Shown in pieces: positions 7,679-16,020 of a stretch of 24,724 nucleotides of DNA; within the stretch, counting starts at the first letter, position 1, and the number at the start of each line of letters is the position of its first letter. The DNA comes from a bacterium (GTDB taxonomy: Bacteria; Verrucomicrobiota; Kiritimatiellia; UBA8416; CAMZLY01). The stretch lies in contig DAOVUR010000002.1 of the NCBI GenBank assembly GCA_030632465.1, positions 1 through 24,724 of the forward strand, written 5' to 3'. A model generated the notes under the pieces. That model was not told the origin of the DNA and did no database searches. It was given only the letters and a program-made list of their open reading frames with translations. The position numbers were made by a program, and so were the translations under genes.

Positions 7679-10600
7679 ACATAGAAAATATTCAGCATTG
7701 CAGTGGACTGTTATTATATTAATGTTTTTGGTAGTGGCAATTCATGTTGATGCCGCAGGACGAAAAGCAGAAAATAAACTACCGTTGCCGGAGAGTTCGA
7801 GTGATTACGGTATGATGAAGGGTCAGCGTATACTGTTTGACAATAGTAAATTGTTCGAGTACGCACAGGTCGCTATTAATAAGAGCGATTATGCTACAGC
7901 TAAAAAACATCTGTTAGAAGCTCTTAAGGCTGACCCTGGTAGTAACAGGGCGAAGCTGGGCTTGATCGAAGTATATTCTAAGCAGAAGAATTGGAATGAG
8001 GCTCTTGCTTTGAGTAATGATCTGCTCAAAAATTATCCTGATTATATTGATGGATATAAATCTAGAGGTGCTTTAGCAGCACATGCTGGAAATGTTAACT
8101 TAGCAATCACATCTTATAAATCAGTTGTTGAGAAAACTAAGACTAAGGATGACCGTCATAATGAAGCCATAAGAAGTATTGCTGAATTATATTTTAAGGG
8201 TGAGCAGTATGGTTCAGCACTTGCATACGGTAAGGAGTTAGTTAAAAAGCATGATTCCTTAAATCTCAGGCTATTTATAGCAGAATGTGCTATGAAACAA
8301 AAAGATGATAAAGAGGCGCTTATCCAATTTAACGCTGCGTTGCCTATGGCGAATAGTGATAATGTGCGAGGACGAATCCAGTTGGCTAGAGGTTTTCTTC
8401 TCTATAAAGAGAAGGAGTTTGAGGAGGCTCGCATTGCGTTAGAGGAAACCTTAAAACTTATACCTAATGTAAAAGAGCGTCTTGATATAGCTAGGCAGTT
8501 GGGTGATATTGCATATAAGCAGAAAAAATATAAGGTGGCAGAGACAAGCTTTAAGATGTACCTACAAAAAAAGTTTGATGAAGATGTGGCCGCTGCGTAT
8601 CTCGAAACATTAATCGCATCTGAACAGTGGAATAAAGCACAGAGTGAGGCATTGGAATATATTGATCGGAATGGTGTGTCAGATGTATTTCGTAATCGCC
8701 TTTTGGTAGGGCTGGTTCAGGTTTATAAGCAGCAAGATAATCAGGCCATGGCTTATACAGTAGCGGTGAAAGCGTATAAAGCAACAGGGAATCAGGAGTT
8801 GTTGCTAGAGATGGCGTATGCTGCCGATAAGCTTAAGAAAAATAAGGAAGCTTTGCAGCACTATAAATCCTATTTAGATAAGAAGTTTGTTGCTGCTCCA
8901 GCTTTTGCCTATTACTACCTGCTAAAGAGTGAGGGTAAACTTAAAGAGGCGGAAGTCTTGCTTGATAAGACCTTGGCATTAGATGATCTGTCACTTGAAA
9001 TGAAGAACAGCCTGCTTTATGAGAAGGCTCAGCTTTATAGAGTTGCAGGGACGCTAGATGAGTATTACAAGATCATGGATGAACTTATAGCACGTAAAGG
9101 CAGTAATCAGTATATGATGGAGTATGCGTCGGTACTATTTGGTGCAGGGCAGTATGACAAAGCTGTAGCTTTGTATAGGCGTTGTCTTGATAAGAACTCA
9201 GATAAAAGCTCTAGCTATAAGGTTTGCTGTAGTATTGCTGATGCGTATCTTGCACAGGGTAAGCCTGACAAGAGTCGCGACTGGTTAAAGAAGGCCTTGA
9301 AGTACGGGGAGGCTGATATTGTCTGGCAGTTGATTATGGCTAGAGTTGAGTATAACGATGAGAATTATGAAGAGTGCGTTAACATCCTCTTGACGATTGA
9401 CAGTAAAGAGCGCAGTGACTTTATAAATATATATATTGGTTTCTCGTTTTATAAGATGAATATGCCTGGACTGGCTCTATATCACCTCAATAAGATTGAG
9501 GATGTAGAAGCGTTATCAACGGCAGAACAGCGTTATATATTCTACTCTAACCGAGCATATCTTAATTATGACCAAGGTCAGTATCCCGCCGCACAGAAAG
9601 ATGTTGAGAATGCTTTAGCAATAAAGAAGTCTACCGATATGCAGGTGGTTGAACTTAAAACTTTAGTTGCTACTGCTGAATATACAAAGTCTAGAGATCT
9701 AGCGCTGGAGATTATGAAAGCAAAGGATGCAGATCTGTCAAAGAGTAACACGGGAGATTTGTTGAATCATATTGGTGTATGTGAACTGCATATTGGTGAT
9801 AATAAAAAAGCTGTAGAATATTTCTCCGATGCGATAGTAGCAGTGCCAACGCTATATTCTGCATATTACCTGCGTGGTATTGCATATCAGAAGATGGGTA
9901 AACATGAAGAAGCAGAAAAAGATTATATGTTTTATAAGGATTCCGTCAAAGATGTCTCTCGGAAATTCTGGGGTGATCTGGCGATTGTAGAGGGACAGCT
10001 TAAGAATTATGATAAAGGGCTTGAAGCCTTGAATAAGGCGCTCGAAATATACCCTTATGATATCGACACCTTAGAAGAGGCTGGTTATCAGTATATGAAG
10101 GCTGTTAGCAACAAGAGTGCGCAAGCGTCATTTGCCGCAGCTATTGATATTTATAATGATATAACACCGCTACTAGACGACTCGAATAGTGTTGAGTATG
10201 TGGTTAGTAACTCTGATATGAAGCGAGAATATACAAAGTTGGATCGTCGGTTTGGTTTAGGTGCATATTTTGCTAAGACGGATTATGACCTGCCTTCGCC
10301 AGTTGCCGTACCTGCCGTTGGCGGGGCGCTACCTTCGCAAGTTGGAGTTGAGATTAATTATCGTCCGCCAATAATCGGATTTAGAAACGAAAGAACCTTT
10401 GATCTCTTTATTAGGACCTATGGTAACTTTAAAGATGATTCTTGGAGTTTGGATAAGGATTCATATCAAGTAGGATTCGGTATTCGCTATAAACCTATCC
10501 GTAGCCTTAATGCAATTATATCAGCAGAGAAGCTTACGAAGTGGGGAGATAATTCTGAAGACAACTTCTTGCTGAGATTCTTGGATTCTATAGAGCATGG

Positions 10601-10997
10601 CGAGAAGCCAAGTGGTGATAAAAAATGGCAATTTGCTGGGCGACTATATGGCGATCTAGGATATTTCTTACAGAATCATAGACGCTGGTACTACTACCTT
10701 GATGGTCGCGAAGGAGTATCGTGGTATGTTCTTGGTGATAAAGTATTATTAACTCTGCCACAGGTATTGGGTGTTATACGGCACGAAACAGATGATGATA
10801 CTGATTATCTTTCTTATAACATGGTGGGAGTAGGGGCTAGTGTTAGGTTCCTTGAGCCAGAACATAAGCGTGTGTTGGAGCGTGGGTATATTGACTGCTA
10901 TTTGCATTATGTCTGGGGCGAGTTCTGGGAAAAACCTGCAGAGCTTGATGATAAGGACTTTGAGGGAATAGTTTTCGGTATATCGTTTATGAAATAG
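7671..10997 (+). CDS. nfrA: NfrA-like outer-membrane TPR/beta protein for glycan export
   Basis: Probable outer-membrane export partner of the NfrB-like synthase. Seen: signal peptide with a hydrophobic core at residues 11-25 and a likely cleavage site after VDA (28); then a long helical solenoid from about 50 to 830 made of TPR-like repeats (for example DNKKAVEYFSDAIVAVP and KMGKHEEAEKDYM); then a C-terminal region from about 850 rich in aromatic, alternating strands (RTFDLFIRTYGNFKDD, RWYYYLDGREGVSWYVLG) ending GIVFGISFMK. Known: E. coli NfrA (~990 residues) is the outer-membrane protein required for phage N4 adsorption and has the same order of TPR and C-terminal domain. The start overlaps the end of nfrB by 8 bp, so the two are translationally coupled. 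The third gene follows after 17 nt. At 1108 residues it has a somewhat longer TPR part than E. coli. Confidence 0.85.
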   Translation: MHKHRKYSALQWTVIILMFLVVAIHVDAAGRKAENKLPLPESSSDYGMMKGQRILFDNSKLFEYAQVAINKSDYATAKKHLLEALKADPGSNRAKLGLIEVYSKQKNWNEALALSNDLLKNYPDYIDGYKSRGALAAHAGNVNLAITSYKSVVEKTKTKDDRHNEAIRSIAELYFKGEQYGSALAYGKELVKKHDSLNLRLFIAECAMKQKDDKEALIQFNAALPMANSDNVRGRIQLARGFLLYKEKEFEEARIALEETLKLIPNVKERLDIARQLGDIAYKQKKYKVAETSFKMYLQKKFDEDVAAAYLETLIASEQWNKAQSEALEYIDRNGVSDVFRNRLLVGLVQVYKQQDNQAMAYTVAVKAYKATGNQELLLEMAYAADKLKKNKEALQHYKSYLDKKFVAAPAFAYYYLLKSEGKLKEAEVLLDKTLALDDLSLEMKNSLLYEKAQLYRVAGTLDEYYKIMDELIARKGSNQYMMEYASVLFGAGQYDKAVALYRRCLDKNSDKSSSYKVCCSIADAYLAQGKPDKSRDWLKKALKYGEADIVWQLIMARVEYNDENYEECVNILLTIDSKERSDFINIYIGFSFYKMNMPGLALYHLNKIEDVEALSTAEQRYIFYSNRAYLNYDQGQYPAAQKDVENALAIKKSTDMQVVELKTLVATAEYTKSRDLALEIMKAKDADLSKSNTGDLLNHIGVCELHIGDNKKAVEYFSDAIVAVPTLYSAYYLRGIAYQKMGKHEEAEKDYMFYKDSVKDVSRKFWGDLAIVEGQLKNYDKGLEALNKALEIYPYDIDTLEEAGYQYMKAVSNKSAQASFAAAIDIYNDITPLLDDSNSVEYVVSNSDMKREYTKLDRRFGLGAYFAKTDYDLPSPVAVPAVGGALPSQVGVEINYRPPIIGFRNERTFDLFIRTYGNFKDDSWSLDKDSYQVGFGIRYKPIRSLNAIISAEKLTKWGDNSEDNFLLRFLDSIEHGEKPSGDKKWQFAGRLYGDLGYFLQNHRRWYYYLDGREGVSWYVLGDKVLLTLPQVLGVIRHETDDDTDYLSYNMVGVGASVRFLEPEHKRVLERGYIDCYLHYVWGEFWEKPAELDDKDFEGIVFGISFMK

Positions 10998-11014
10998 AAT
11001 AGGAGCGCAGTATT

Positions 11015-11989
11015 GTGAGACGATCAAATATATTATTTTTTATTGTAGCAACATGGTTAGCATGTAGTTTTTATGCAGCAGCAGTTCCGATGGCAACTTT
11101 TGTGCAGTTAAATAGAGGAGTTGCTGAAAAAACCGTGGATGAATGGAGCGAGGATATGGTGCAGATGAAAGGTATAGGTGTTGATACCGTAATTTTGCAA
11201 TGGTCCGCAGAGGCAGAGGTTTCTTATGTGGTTTCTAAGGATCTTCCGCAGAAGGAGCAGTATTCTACTGTGGATCGGATTCTGAAGGCTGCGGCGGATC
11301 AGAAAATGAAGGTCTACTTGGGACTGCATCATGACCCACACTACTGGACGCAGATAACTGCGCGTAAACGAGTTTTGCGGGACTATTTTCTGGTAAGAGT
11401 TGTTCAGAATAAACTGTTGCAGAAGGTATTGTTAGAAGAGTTTGGTGATCTGTCGGAATGGGTTGGGTACTATATTCCGGACGAACTAGATGACCTCACA
11501 TGGCGTCAGCCTGGGCAGGCTGAGTTAATGGCAAACTATATAAAACTTATGTGTAAGAAGCTGCGTGCTAATGATGCAGGGCGTAAGATCAGTGTTAGCG
11601 CATTTTTTAGAGGGCGGACAGCGCCTGACATATTTATGGCAAATATGCAGTCTATAGTTGCAAAGAATACAGTTGATAATTTACTGCTTCAAGATGGTGC
11701 TGGTCTGCGTGATCCGTCATTACAATATACGCCGATATATTATGCGGCATTTAAAGAGCATTGGCCAAAAGAGAATGCAGATCTTTCGTGTGTTGTAGAG
11801 TTGTTTAAGCAGGAATCAAAAGGAGATGCGCCATTTAGGGCTGTGCCAGCGTCGGTTAAGCGAGTGAGGACACAGTTGAAGAGCGCGACAGAATATTTTG
11901 ATGATATTATCTTCTTTACGTTCTCTGACTATGCTGACCCTGATCTAGGTGGTGCAGCGAAGAAGCTTTATAAAGAGCTTCGAAAATGA
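11015..11989 (+). CDS. Exported DUF4434/YbcH-like putative glycoside hydrolase
   Basis: Third gene of the nfr-like operon. Seen: signal peptide (hydrophobic residues 6-20, likely cut after YAAA at 23); then a TIM-barrel-like body beginning MATFVQLNRGVAEKTVDEW, with MKGIGVDTVILQW, KVYLGLHHDPHYW, VGYYIPDELDDLTW, KISVSAFFRG and IIFFTFSDYADPD. These match the pattern I know for DUF4434. The acidic PDELDD loop is a candidate active site. From memory, E. coli ybcH follows nfrBA and is of this family, so gene order appears conserved. Inferred role: periplasmic trimming or editing of the exported polysaccharide. The start is GTG with AGGAG at 11001-11005, 9 nt upstream. A Cys at 17 is preceded by Trp-Leu-Ala, a poor lipobox. 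The stop codon lies in a heptamer array that starts at 11988. Confidence 0.7.
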   Translation: MRRSNILFFIVATWLACSFYAAAVPMATFVQLNRGVAEKTVDEWSEDMVQMKGIGVDTVILQWSAEAEVSYVVSKDLPQKEQYSTVDRILKAAADQKMKVYLGLHHDPHYWTQITARKRVLRDYFLVRVVQNKLLQKVLLEEFGDLSEWVGYYIPDELDDLTWRQPGQAELMANYIKLMCKKLRANDAGRKISVSAFFRGRTAPDIFMANMQSIVAKNTVDNLLLQDGAGLRDPSLQYTPIYYAAFKEHWPKENADLSCVVELFKQESKGDAPFRAVPASVKRVRTQLKSATEYFDDIIFFTFSDYADPDLGGAAKKLYKELRK

Positions 11990-12286
11990 ACGATGAGGAT
12001 TGAACGATGAACGATGAGGGTTGTGGTGCGCTCTTGAAAATATTTTGACAGGATTAACAGGATTTACAGGATGTTGCTCTACGGTGCGGTGCGCTATAGG
12101 AAAAGGGTGACGGCGTCATTGGCGAATATCGTTTTTATTGGAATGTCTAAGTCCTAATCGTACTCATGCTCGTAATCCTAATAGTGTTGGATGGTGCGCG
12201 TTTAGAGGTGTGCCGGCTCTTCGGCTCCGCTCAGGGACCTCGGTAGTTAACATGGTCAGCGTTCATAGTTGGACGTTGAATGTTAT
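11988..12286. repeat. Repeat-mosaic spacer between the nfr-like operon and the AraC gene
   Basis: No gene is seen between the two convergent stop codons. In order: heptamers GAACGAT/GAGGATT/GAACGAT/GAACGAT/GAGGGTT (11988-12022); GTGGTGCGCT (12023-12032); 9-bp units ACAGGATTA/ACAGGATTT/ACAGGATGT (12048-12074); ACGGTGCGGTGCGCT (12081-12095); 6-bp units AAGTCC/TAATCG/TACTCA/TGCTCG/TAATCC/TAATAG (12149-12184); ATGGTGCGCG (12191-12200); and a TCGGCTCCGCTCAGGGACC-type word (about 12215-12240). Most of these recur at 18008-18156 or 19950-20118. No terminator with a T tract was found. Confidence 0.8.
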
Positions 12287-13498
12287 TTACGAGCGTTCTC
12301 GTCTGAATTTTGCTGGTGTAGTGCCGGTTTCCATCTTGAAATGTTTAATAAAATAGCTTTGGTCTCCGTAGCCTATTTTATAGGCAATATCTGTGCAGCT
12401 CATGCTGGTTTCTGTCAGCATCTGTCGTGCATGTTGAATCCTGATCTGCTGGACATGCTGAAGGGTGCTTCGACCGGTAAAGTCTTTGATGAGATGAGAT
12501 ATTCGATATGGGCTTAGTTCGACATGTGTAGCAATATCTTGTAGTGAAATATTTTCGTTATAATGATTACTAATGTAATCAAGAGCATTGTGGACTTTGA
12601 GGTTAGATCTATTTACTCCGTGCAGGTAGATGTCATCAATAAACTCATTTAGCGCCTGCATAAGTTGTTGGGATACATCATCGAAAGTTTTTGCATTAAT
12701 GATTTTTTCAATCCAAGTATGATTACGCTCAATGAGTGGTTCAAGTAGCGGGTTGTCTTCGATGGCTGCTCTAGTTAGGCAGGTTATTAGTTCGACCGTT
12801 CTGGCGCGAAGTACGGGTAGCTTTGGCGAGGAGAGATAGATTGTTGCTAGCATTTCGTTGAGTATGCGTCTGGCATCGTTACGGTTTCCTGATCGTATAT
12901 TGGCGAGTAGAATACGCTCTTTCTCAAATGCATATAGTGCTTGATAGCCACTATTCTTTTGAGCTTGTATTGCCTGTTGAAACTGGACGGCCTGATGTGT
13001 GCGAAGGCGATTTTCATCACTTAAGGTAGGCTGCCAGCCGCTGATCTGATAGAAGGTTTTGTATAATGCTTTGGATGCTTTCTGGATTTGTGATTCTGGC
13101 CATACAGGTAGTTTGTTGAGAAAGCTCTTTGCATCTTTATGTTTCATGCCACGCGACTCTAGATATTCAAAAGTTTCGTCGAAGTCTGGCGTGTTGTTGT
13201 TATCATCCAGCACAAGAACCTCACCGCTAAGTGCTGCACCGTGAATCATTCTTTTATCTTCTAGGCCAATAACCCAGGTTGCGATTGATGGAGCTGGCCT
13301 GAATATATAAGGTCTCCCTAGATCTATGCTCTGTTGCAGTGCGTAGTTTCTGCGTCGCCTACTGTTAGTGAGGCACGCTAGAGGATCTGCTATATTTGTG
13401 ACCTTACCAGCTAGATCCATAAAGTAGACTTTAATCCCAAACTCTTTATAGTAGTAGCGGCTCACATCTGTAACTGTACGCTTTGACAAGATCGCCAT
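12287..13498 (-). CDS. AraC-family transcriptional regulator
   Basis: DNA-binding regulator. The C-terminal ~100 residues form the two helix-turn-helix units of the AraC family: SLQDIATHVELSPYRISHLIKDF and SCTDIAYKIGYGDQSYFIKHF, followed by TGTTPAKFRRER. The N-terminal ~110 residues (YYYKEFGIKVYFMDLAGKVTN, SIDLGRPYIFRPAPS, HGAALSGEVLVL) loosely resemble the PocR type of ligand-sensing domain but lack its cysteines. The middle is helical. GAGGA lies 7 nt before the ATG. It is transcribed away from the corrinoid-protein gene across a 192-bp shared control region, so that gene is its most likely target. The ligand is unknown; a methyl donor or one-carbon substrate is my guess. The gene ends in the repeat-rich spacer it shares with the nfr-like operon. 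Confidence 0.85.
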   Translation of the reverse strand: MAILSKRTVTDVSRYYYKEFGIKVYFMDLAGKVTNIADPLACLTNSRRRRNYALQQSIDLGRPYIFRPAPSIATWVIGLEDKRMIHGAALSGEVLVLDDNNNTPDFDETFEYLESRGMKHKDAKSFLNKLPVWPESQIQKASKALYKTFYQISGWQPTLSDENRLRTHQAVQFQQAIQAQKNSGYQALYAFEKERILLANIRSGNRNDARRILNEMLATIYLSSPKLPVLRARTVELITCLTRAAIEDNPLLEPLIERNHTWIEKIINAKTFDDVSQQLMQALNEFIDDIYLHGVNRSNLKVHNALDYISNHYNENISLQDIATHVELSPYRISHLIKDFTGRSTLQHVQQIRIQHARQMLTETSMSCTDIAYKIGYGDQSYFIKHFKMETGTTPAKFRRERS

Positions 13499-13690
13499 AA
13501 AAATATCCTCAAAAAGGTAATATATGCTTATATTTCGTCATATTGCAATAGGTAAGTAGCAAGATTGTTATATTATTTATGTTTTGTATCTATTTATGGT
13601 GAGTATGTTTAGGTTACAGTATTGCCTTATTAATGAGCGGAATAGGTTTTGTAGGTTAGTTTGGAACAACAACACAAAGGAGTATACAGG
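13499..13690. promoter_or_regulatory. Divergent control region between araC-like and corrinoid genes
   Basis: AT-rich 192-bp gap holding both promoters. A perfect 10-bp palindrome, TATTGCAATA, lies at 13541-13550 and could be an operator. AATAGGT occurs twice (13547 and 13641). AAAGGAG (13676-13682) sits 8 nt before the corrinoid ATG. I could not fix -10/-35 boxes confidently, and no cobalamin riboswitch motif was found. Unlike most gaps in this window it contains no spacer-repeat arrays. Confidence 0.45.
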
Positions 13691-14326
13691 ATGAGCGTAT
13701 TACAGGATATGGCAGAAGCCCTGATGAAGGGAAAGGCTAAAGATGTAGGCGAACTTGTAGAGAAAGCATTGAGCGAAGGTTTGGCACCTAATGATATTTT
13801 AAATGAAGGATTACTTTCAGGGATGAATGTGATCGGTGCTCGTTTCAAGAAAAATGAAGTTTATGTTCCTGAGGTTTTGATTGCTGCTCGTGCTATGAAG
13901 TCTGGTATGGCTATTTTGCAGCCTAAGCTTGCGGAAGCTGGTGTTGAGCCGATCGGTATTGCTGTTATTGGAACAGTCAAGGGTGACTTACATGATATCG
14001 GTAAGAATCTTGTTGGTATGATGCTTGAAGGCGCTGGTCTTAAGGTTGTTGATGCTGGTATTGATGTGACTCCTGAAAAGTTTATTGAAGTTGTTAGGGA
14101 AAGTGGTGCTACTGTTCTTGGTTTGTCGGCTCTATTGACAACAACAATGACAAATATGAAAGATGTAGTTGCTGCAGTTGCTGCTTCTGATCTTGCTGGT
14201 AAGATTAAGATCATGATTGGTGGAGCACCTGTTACGCAGGCATTCTGCGATGAGATTGGTGCTGATGGATATGCTGCTGATGCAGCTTCTGCTGCTGATC
14301 TTGCGAAGGAATTTGCGGTTGCATAG
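13691..14326 (+). CDS. Stand-alone corrinoid (cobalamin)-binding methyltransferase protein, MtbC/MetH-module type
   Basis: Carries a methyl group on cobalamin between methyltransferase partners; cytoplasmic. Seen: N-terminal helical cap (SVLQDMAEALMKGKAKDVGELVEKAL... FKKNEVYVPEVLIAARAM), about residues 1-85; then a Rossmann-like B12 domain with GDLHDIGKN at 98-106, where H101 is the axial cobalt ligand, then LSALLTTTM and IGGAPVT. The 211 residues fit the family. ATG 13691 is chosen over the upstream TTG at 13661 because AAAGGAG precedes it at ideal distance. The gene stands alone: divergent regulator upstream, strong terminator downstream. The nearest partners are the homocysteine methyltransferase at 16021 and pterin-binding protein at 16949, so it may be the B12 module of a split methionine synthase. 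A role with another methyl donor remains possible. Confidence 0.9.
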   Translation: MSVLQDMAEALMKGKAKDVGELVEKALSEGLAPNDILNEGLLSGMNVIGARFKKNEVYVPEVLIAARAMKSGMAILQPKLAEAGVEPIGIAVIGTVKGDLHDIGKNLVGMMLEGAGLKVVDAGIDVTPEKFIEVVRESGATVLGLSALLTTTMTNMKDVVAAVAASDLAGKIKIMIGGAPVTQAFCDEIGADGYAADAASAADLAKEFAVA

Positions 14327-14348
14327 TAACTGTTGTAAGAGATTTGTT

Positions 14349-14376
14349 AGGCCGAGCTTTTGCTCGGCCTTTTTTT
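14349..14376 (+). terminator. Rho-independent terminator after the corrinoid gene
   Basis: Perfect 9-bp stem AGGCCGAGC (14349-14357) and GCTCGGCCT (14362-14370), with a four-T loop, followed directly by a run of seven T including the last stem base. It lies 22 nt after the stop codon and separates the corrinoid gene from everything downstream. Confidence 0.93.
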
Positions 14377-14385
14377 GTGGTTATG

Positions 14386-14516
14386 CGCTGCGCTATGAAG
14401 GTATTGCCACGAATGCACGAATCTCGCTGCGTGTAAATCCTAATCCTAATCGTGCTCGTAATCCTAATCGAGCAGGAAGGTTTTTAATCGTTCCCGTCCT
14501 ACAGTATGGTGGGGTG
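14386..14516. repeat. Spacer repeats between the terminator and gltS
   Basis: A diverged punctuation word (GCGCTGCGCTATGAA, 14385-14399) is followed by the word ATTGCCACGAATGCACGAAT (from 14403) also found at 19971 and, reversed, at 5265-5300. Then come six hexamers AAATCC/TAATCC/TAATCG/TGCTCG/TAATCC/TAATCG (14435-14470). The fourth unit TGCTCG is the same in the copies at 12149 and 20020. No gene is seen. Confidence 0.75.
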
Positions 14517-15869
14517 TTACTGTTTTCGTCTTGTTGCGACTAGGATAATAGTCCAGATGATGACGGCTGTGCAGGAAATTGCAAAGACGGGGGCTAGTCC
14601 GATGAATGCTATTAATGGTATTGCCATGCCTGTCCATAGTCCACCTCCCATGAATGGTTCATGCAGCAGTTGTTTGCACGCAAAAGCTTCAGCGGCAGGA
14701 GTTTCGTAATCTGGGTCTACGACACGTAGGAGTAGTAGGCCTGTTGCTGTAACGCCCATCGATTGTCCCATCTCGGCTATGGCGCGTTCGAACCATGCGT
14801 TCTTGAATACGCGTTTAGATAGCCATAATACACAGAATACATTCCATAGGATTCCGGCAACAATTAAAATAACAAGTGGTATCCATCCTTTCATTACAAC
14901 ATCAAGTTTGATGGTTGCTATTGCGGCCACTACGAGAAAGTCTAGTGCGCTGTTTTGGATACGGCGGGTTAAGCCATGGTCGATATGTTTATGTGAGTCA
15001 AACTTATCTGCAAATAGTTGGACGAATAGTCCGCCGATCATGCAGAGCGGGAAGAGTGGAAAACTTTTAAGTAGATCGTGTCTTTCCATAACGGGAATGA
15101 AGCTCTCTAGTAGGACGAGAAGCTCTTTTATGCCGTAACCTATAAGCATAGCGATAGCAACAATCACGAGGTGAAGACTTAGTGATTCCATGACATCACT
15201 TGATATTGTAAGTTTTCCCGCTTCAGGACGTTCTGCTAGAGGGATTATGCCCGTCCAATCTTCATCCTCAATATTTTCGGATGGTGGCTTTTTATTTGTT
15301 ACGTATCCTTTACGCACGGCCCAGTTTATTAATACCATACCGACTATGATAGCGCTGACAATACCGCCCGTTGCACTGGCAAGGGCAAAGTCAGTCCCTG
15401 CACTCCAGCCTAATTCATTAAAAGTATCTCCTAATCCGGCTGCAGTGCCGTGACCGCCTTCAAATCCTACTGGCAAGATTCCACCAAAAAGCGGGTTGAG
15501 GTGAAAAACTTTACCTAGCACTAGTAGTACAAGTCCGCATCCAACCACATATTGTCCCCATGCGACGATCTGCCCATAGGCAAGTTGGCGTCCTGCGCTT
15601 TTCCATACACGAGAAAGACTTGGGATAGTTACGCCTAAAAATAGGCATGCGAAGACTATATTTATTAGGATGCCTGGCAGTTTATTCCAGCCGGCGGTCC
15701 ATGCGTCTGGTAGCGGTGCATTGTAATGCTTAAAGATCTGTATAAGTGCTAGTCCAAGTAGTCCCGCAATAACAGAGGCGGGCAGGTACATTCGTTGTAG
15801 AAATAGAAGTTTGCGGCGCAGCCAATAACCTAGCCCGAGCAGAACGGCAAGAGAGACAAATGATAACAT
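14517..15869 (-). CDS. gltS: Sodium/glutamate symporter family (GltS/ESS) transporter
   Basis: Inner-membrane sodium-coupled carrier of about 450 residues with ten or more hydrophobic segments. Seen: GLLGLALIQIFKHY, then VGFEGGHGTAAGLGDTF at about 138-154, the glycine-rich re-entrant loop typical of GltS, and a second half with MGQSMGVTATGLLLLRVVDPD, the matching internal repeat motif. A central hydrophilic loop of about 45 residues (NKKPPSENIEDEDWTG...) makes it longer than E. coli GltS (401). Known: the family imports glutamate with sodium, but members with other substrates exist. It is divergent from the homocysteine methyltransferase gene across 151 bp, and could carry a substrate of that pathway; this is only inferred. 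No clear Shine-Dalgarno was found upstream. Confidence 0.85.
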   Translation of the reverse strand: MLSFVSLAVLLGLGYWLRRKLLFLQRMYLPASVIAGLLGLALIQIFKHYNAPLPDAWTAGWNKLPGILINIVFACLFLGVTIPSLSRVWKSAGRQLAYGQIVAWGQYVVGCGLVLLVLGKVFHLNPLFGGILPVGFEGGHGTAAGLGDTFNELGWSAGTDFALASATGGIVSAIIVGMVLINWAVRKGYVTNKKPPSENIEDEDWTGIIPLAERPEAGKLTISSDVMESLSLHLVIVAIAMLIGYGIKELLVLLESFIPVMERHDLLKSFPLFPLCMIGGLFVQLFADKFDSHKHIDHGLTRRIQNSALDFLVVAAIATIKLDVVMKGWIPLVILIVAGILWNVFCVLWLSKRVFKNAWFERAIAEMGQSMGVTATGLLLLRVVDPDYETPAAEAFACKQLLHEPFMGGGLWTGMAIPLIAFIGLAPVFAISCTAVIIWTIILVATRRKQ

Positions 15870-16020
15870 AATAATTCCTTAAGTTTAATTTTCATTCTTA
15901 ATCTAGTAAGAGTATTTAAACTACGAAATACTCAAAATATACGAAAGGAAAAAATAAAATATTAACATGAGTCTTAAAAAGCATTGAGTTTATGTAGCCT
16001 CACTGTGTATCTTACATGTT
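15870..16020. promoter_or_regulatory. Divergent gap between gltS and the homocysteine methyltransferase gene
   Basis: AT-rich 151 bp expected to hold two promoters. It contains one 9-bp-period array, AACTACGAA/ATACTCAAA/ATATACGAA (15919-15945), related to those at 2175 and 4136. No Shine-Dalgarno precedes the ATG at 16021. GCCTCACTG near 15994 resembles a B12 box only superficially, and there is no room for a full cobalamin riboswitch fold. Confidence 0.4.

Noticed and set aside
11015..11989. Lipoprotein signal in the DUF4434 protein
   Set aside because: Cys17 is preceded by Trp-Leu-Ala, lacking the usual Leu/Val/Ile at -3; a signal peptidase I site after Ala23 fits better.
12138..12356. Short open frame reading through the hexamer repeat and the TCGGCTCCGC word
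   Set aside because: It is a translation of repeat DNA, overlaps the end of the AraC gene on the other strand, and has no ribosome binding site or family resemblance.
13499..13690. Cobalamin riboswitch ahead of the corrinoid gene
   Set aside because: No B12-box-like GCCACTG motif or long structured leader is present; the gap is AT-rich and is shared with a divergent regulator.
14349..14376. Bidirectional terminator serving gltS too
   Set aside because: The complement strand has no U run after the stem and lies about 140 nt beyond the gltS stop; it fits only the corrinoid gene.
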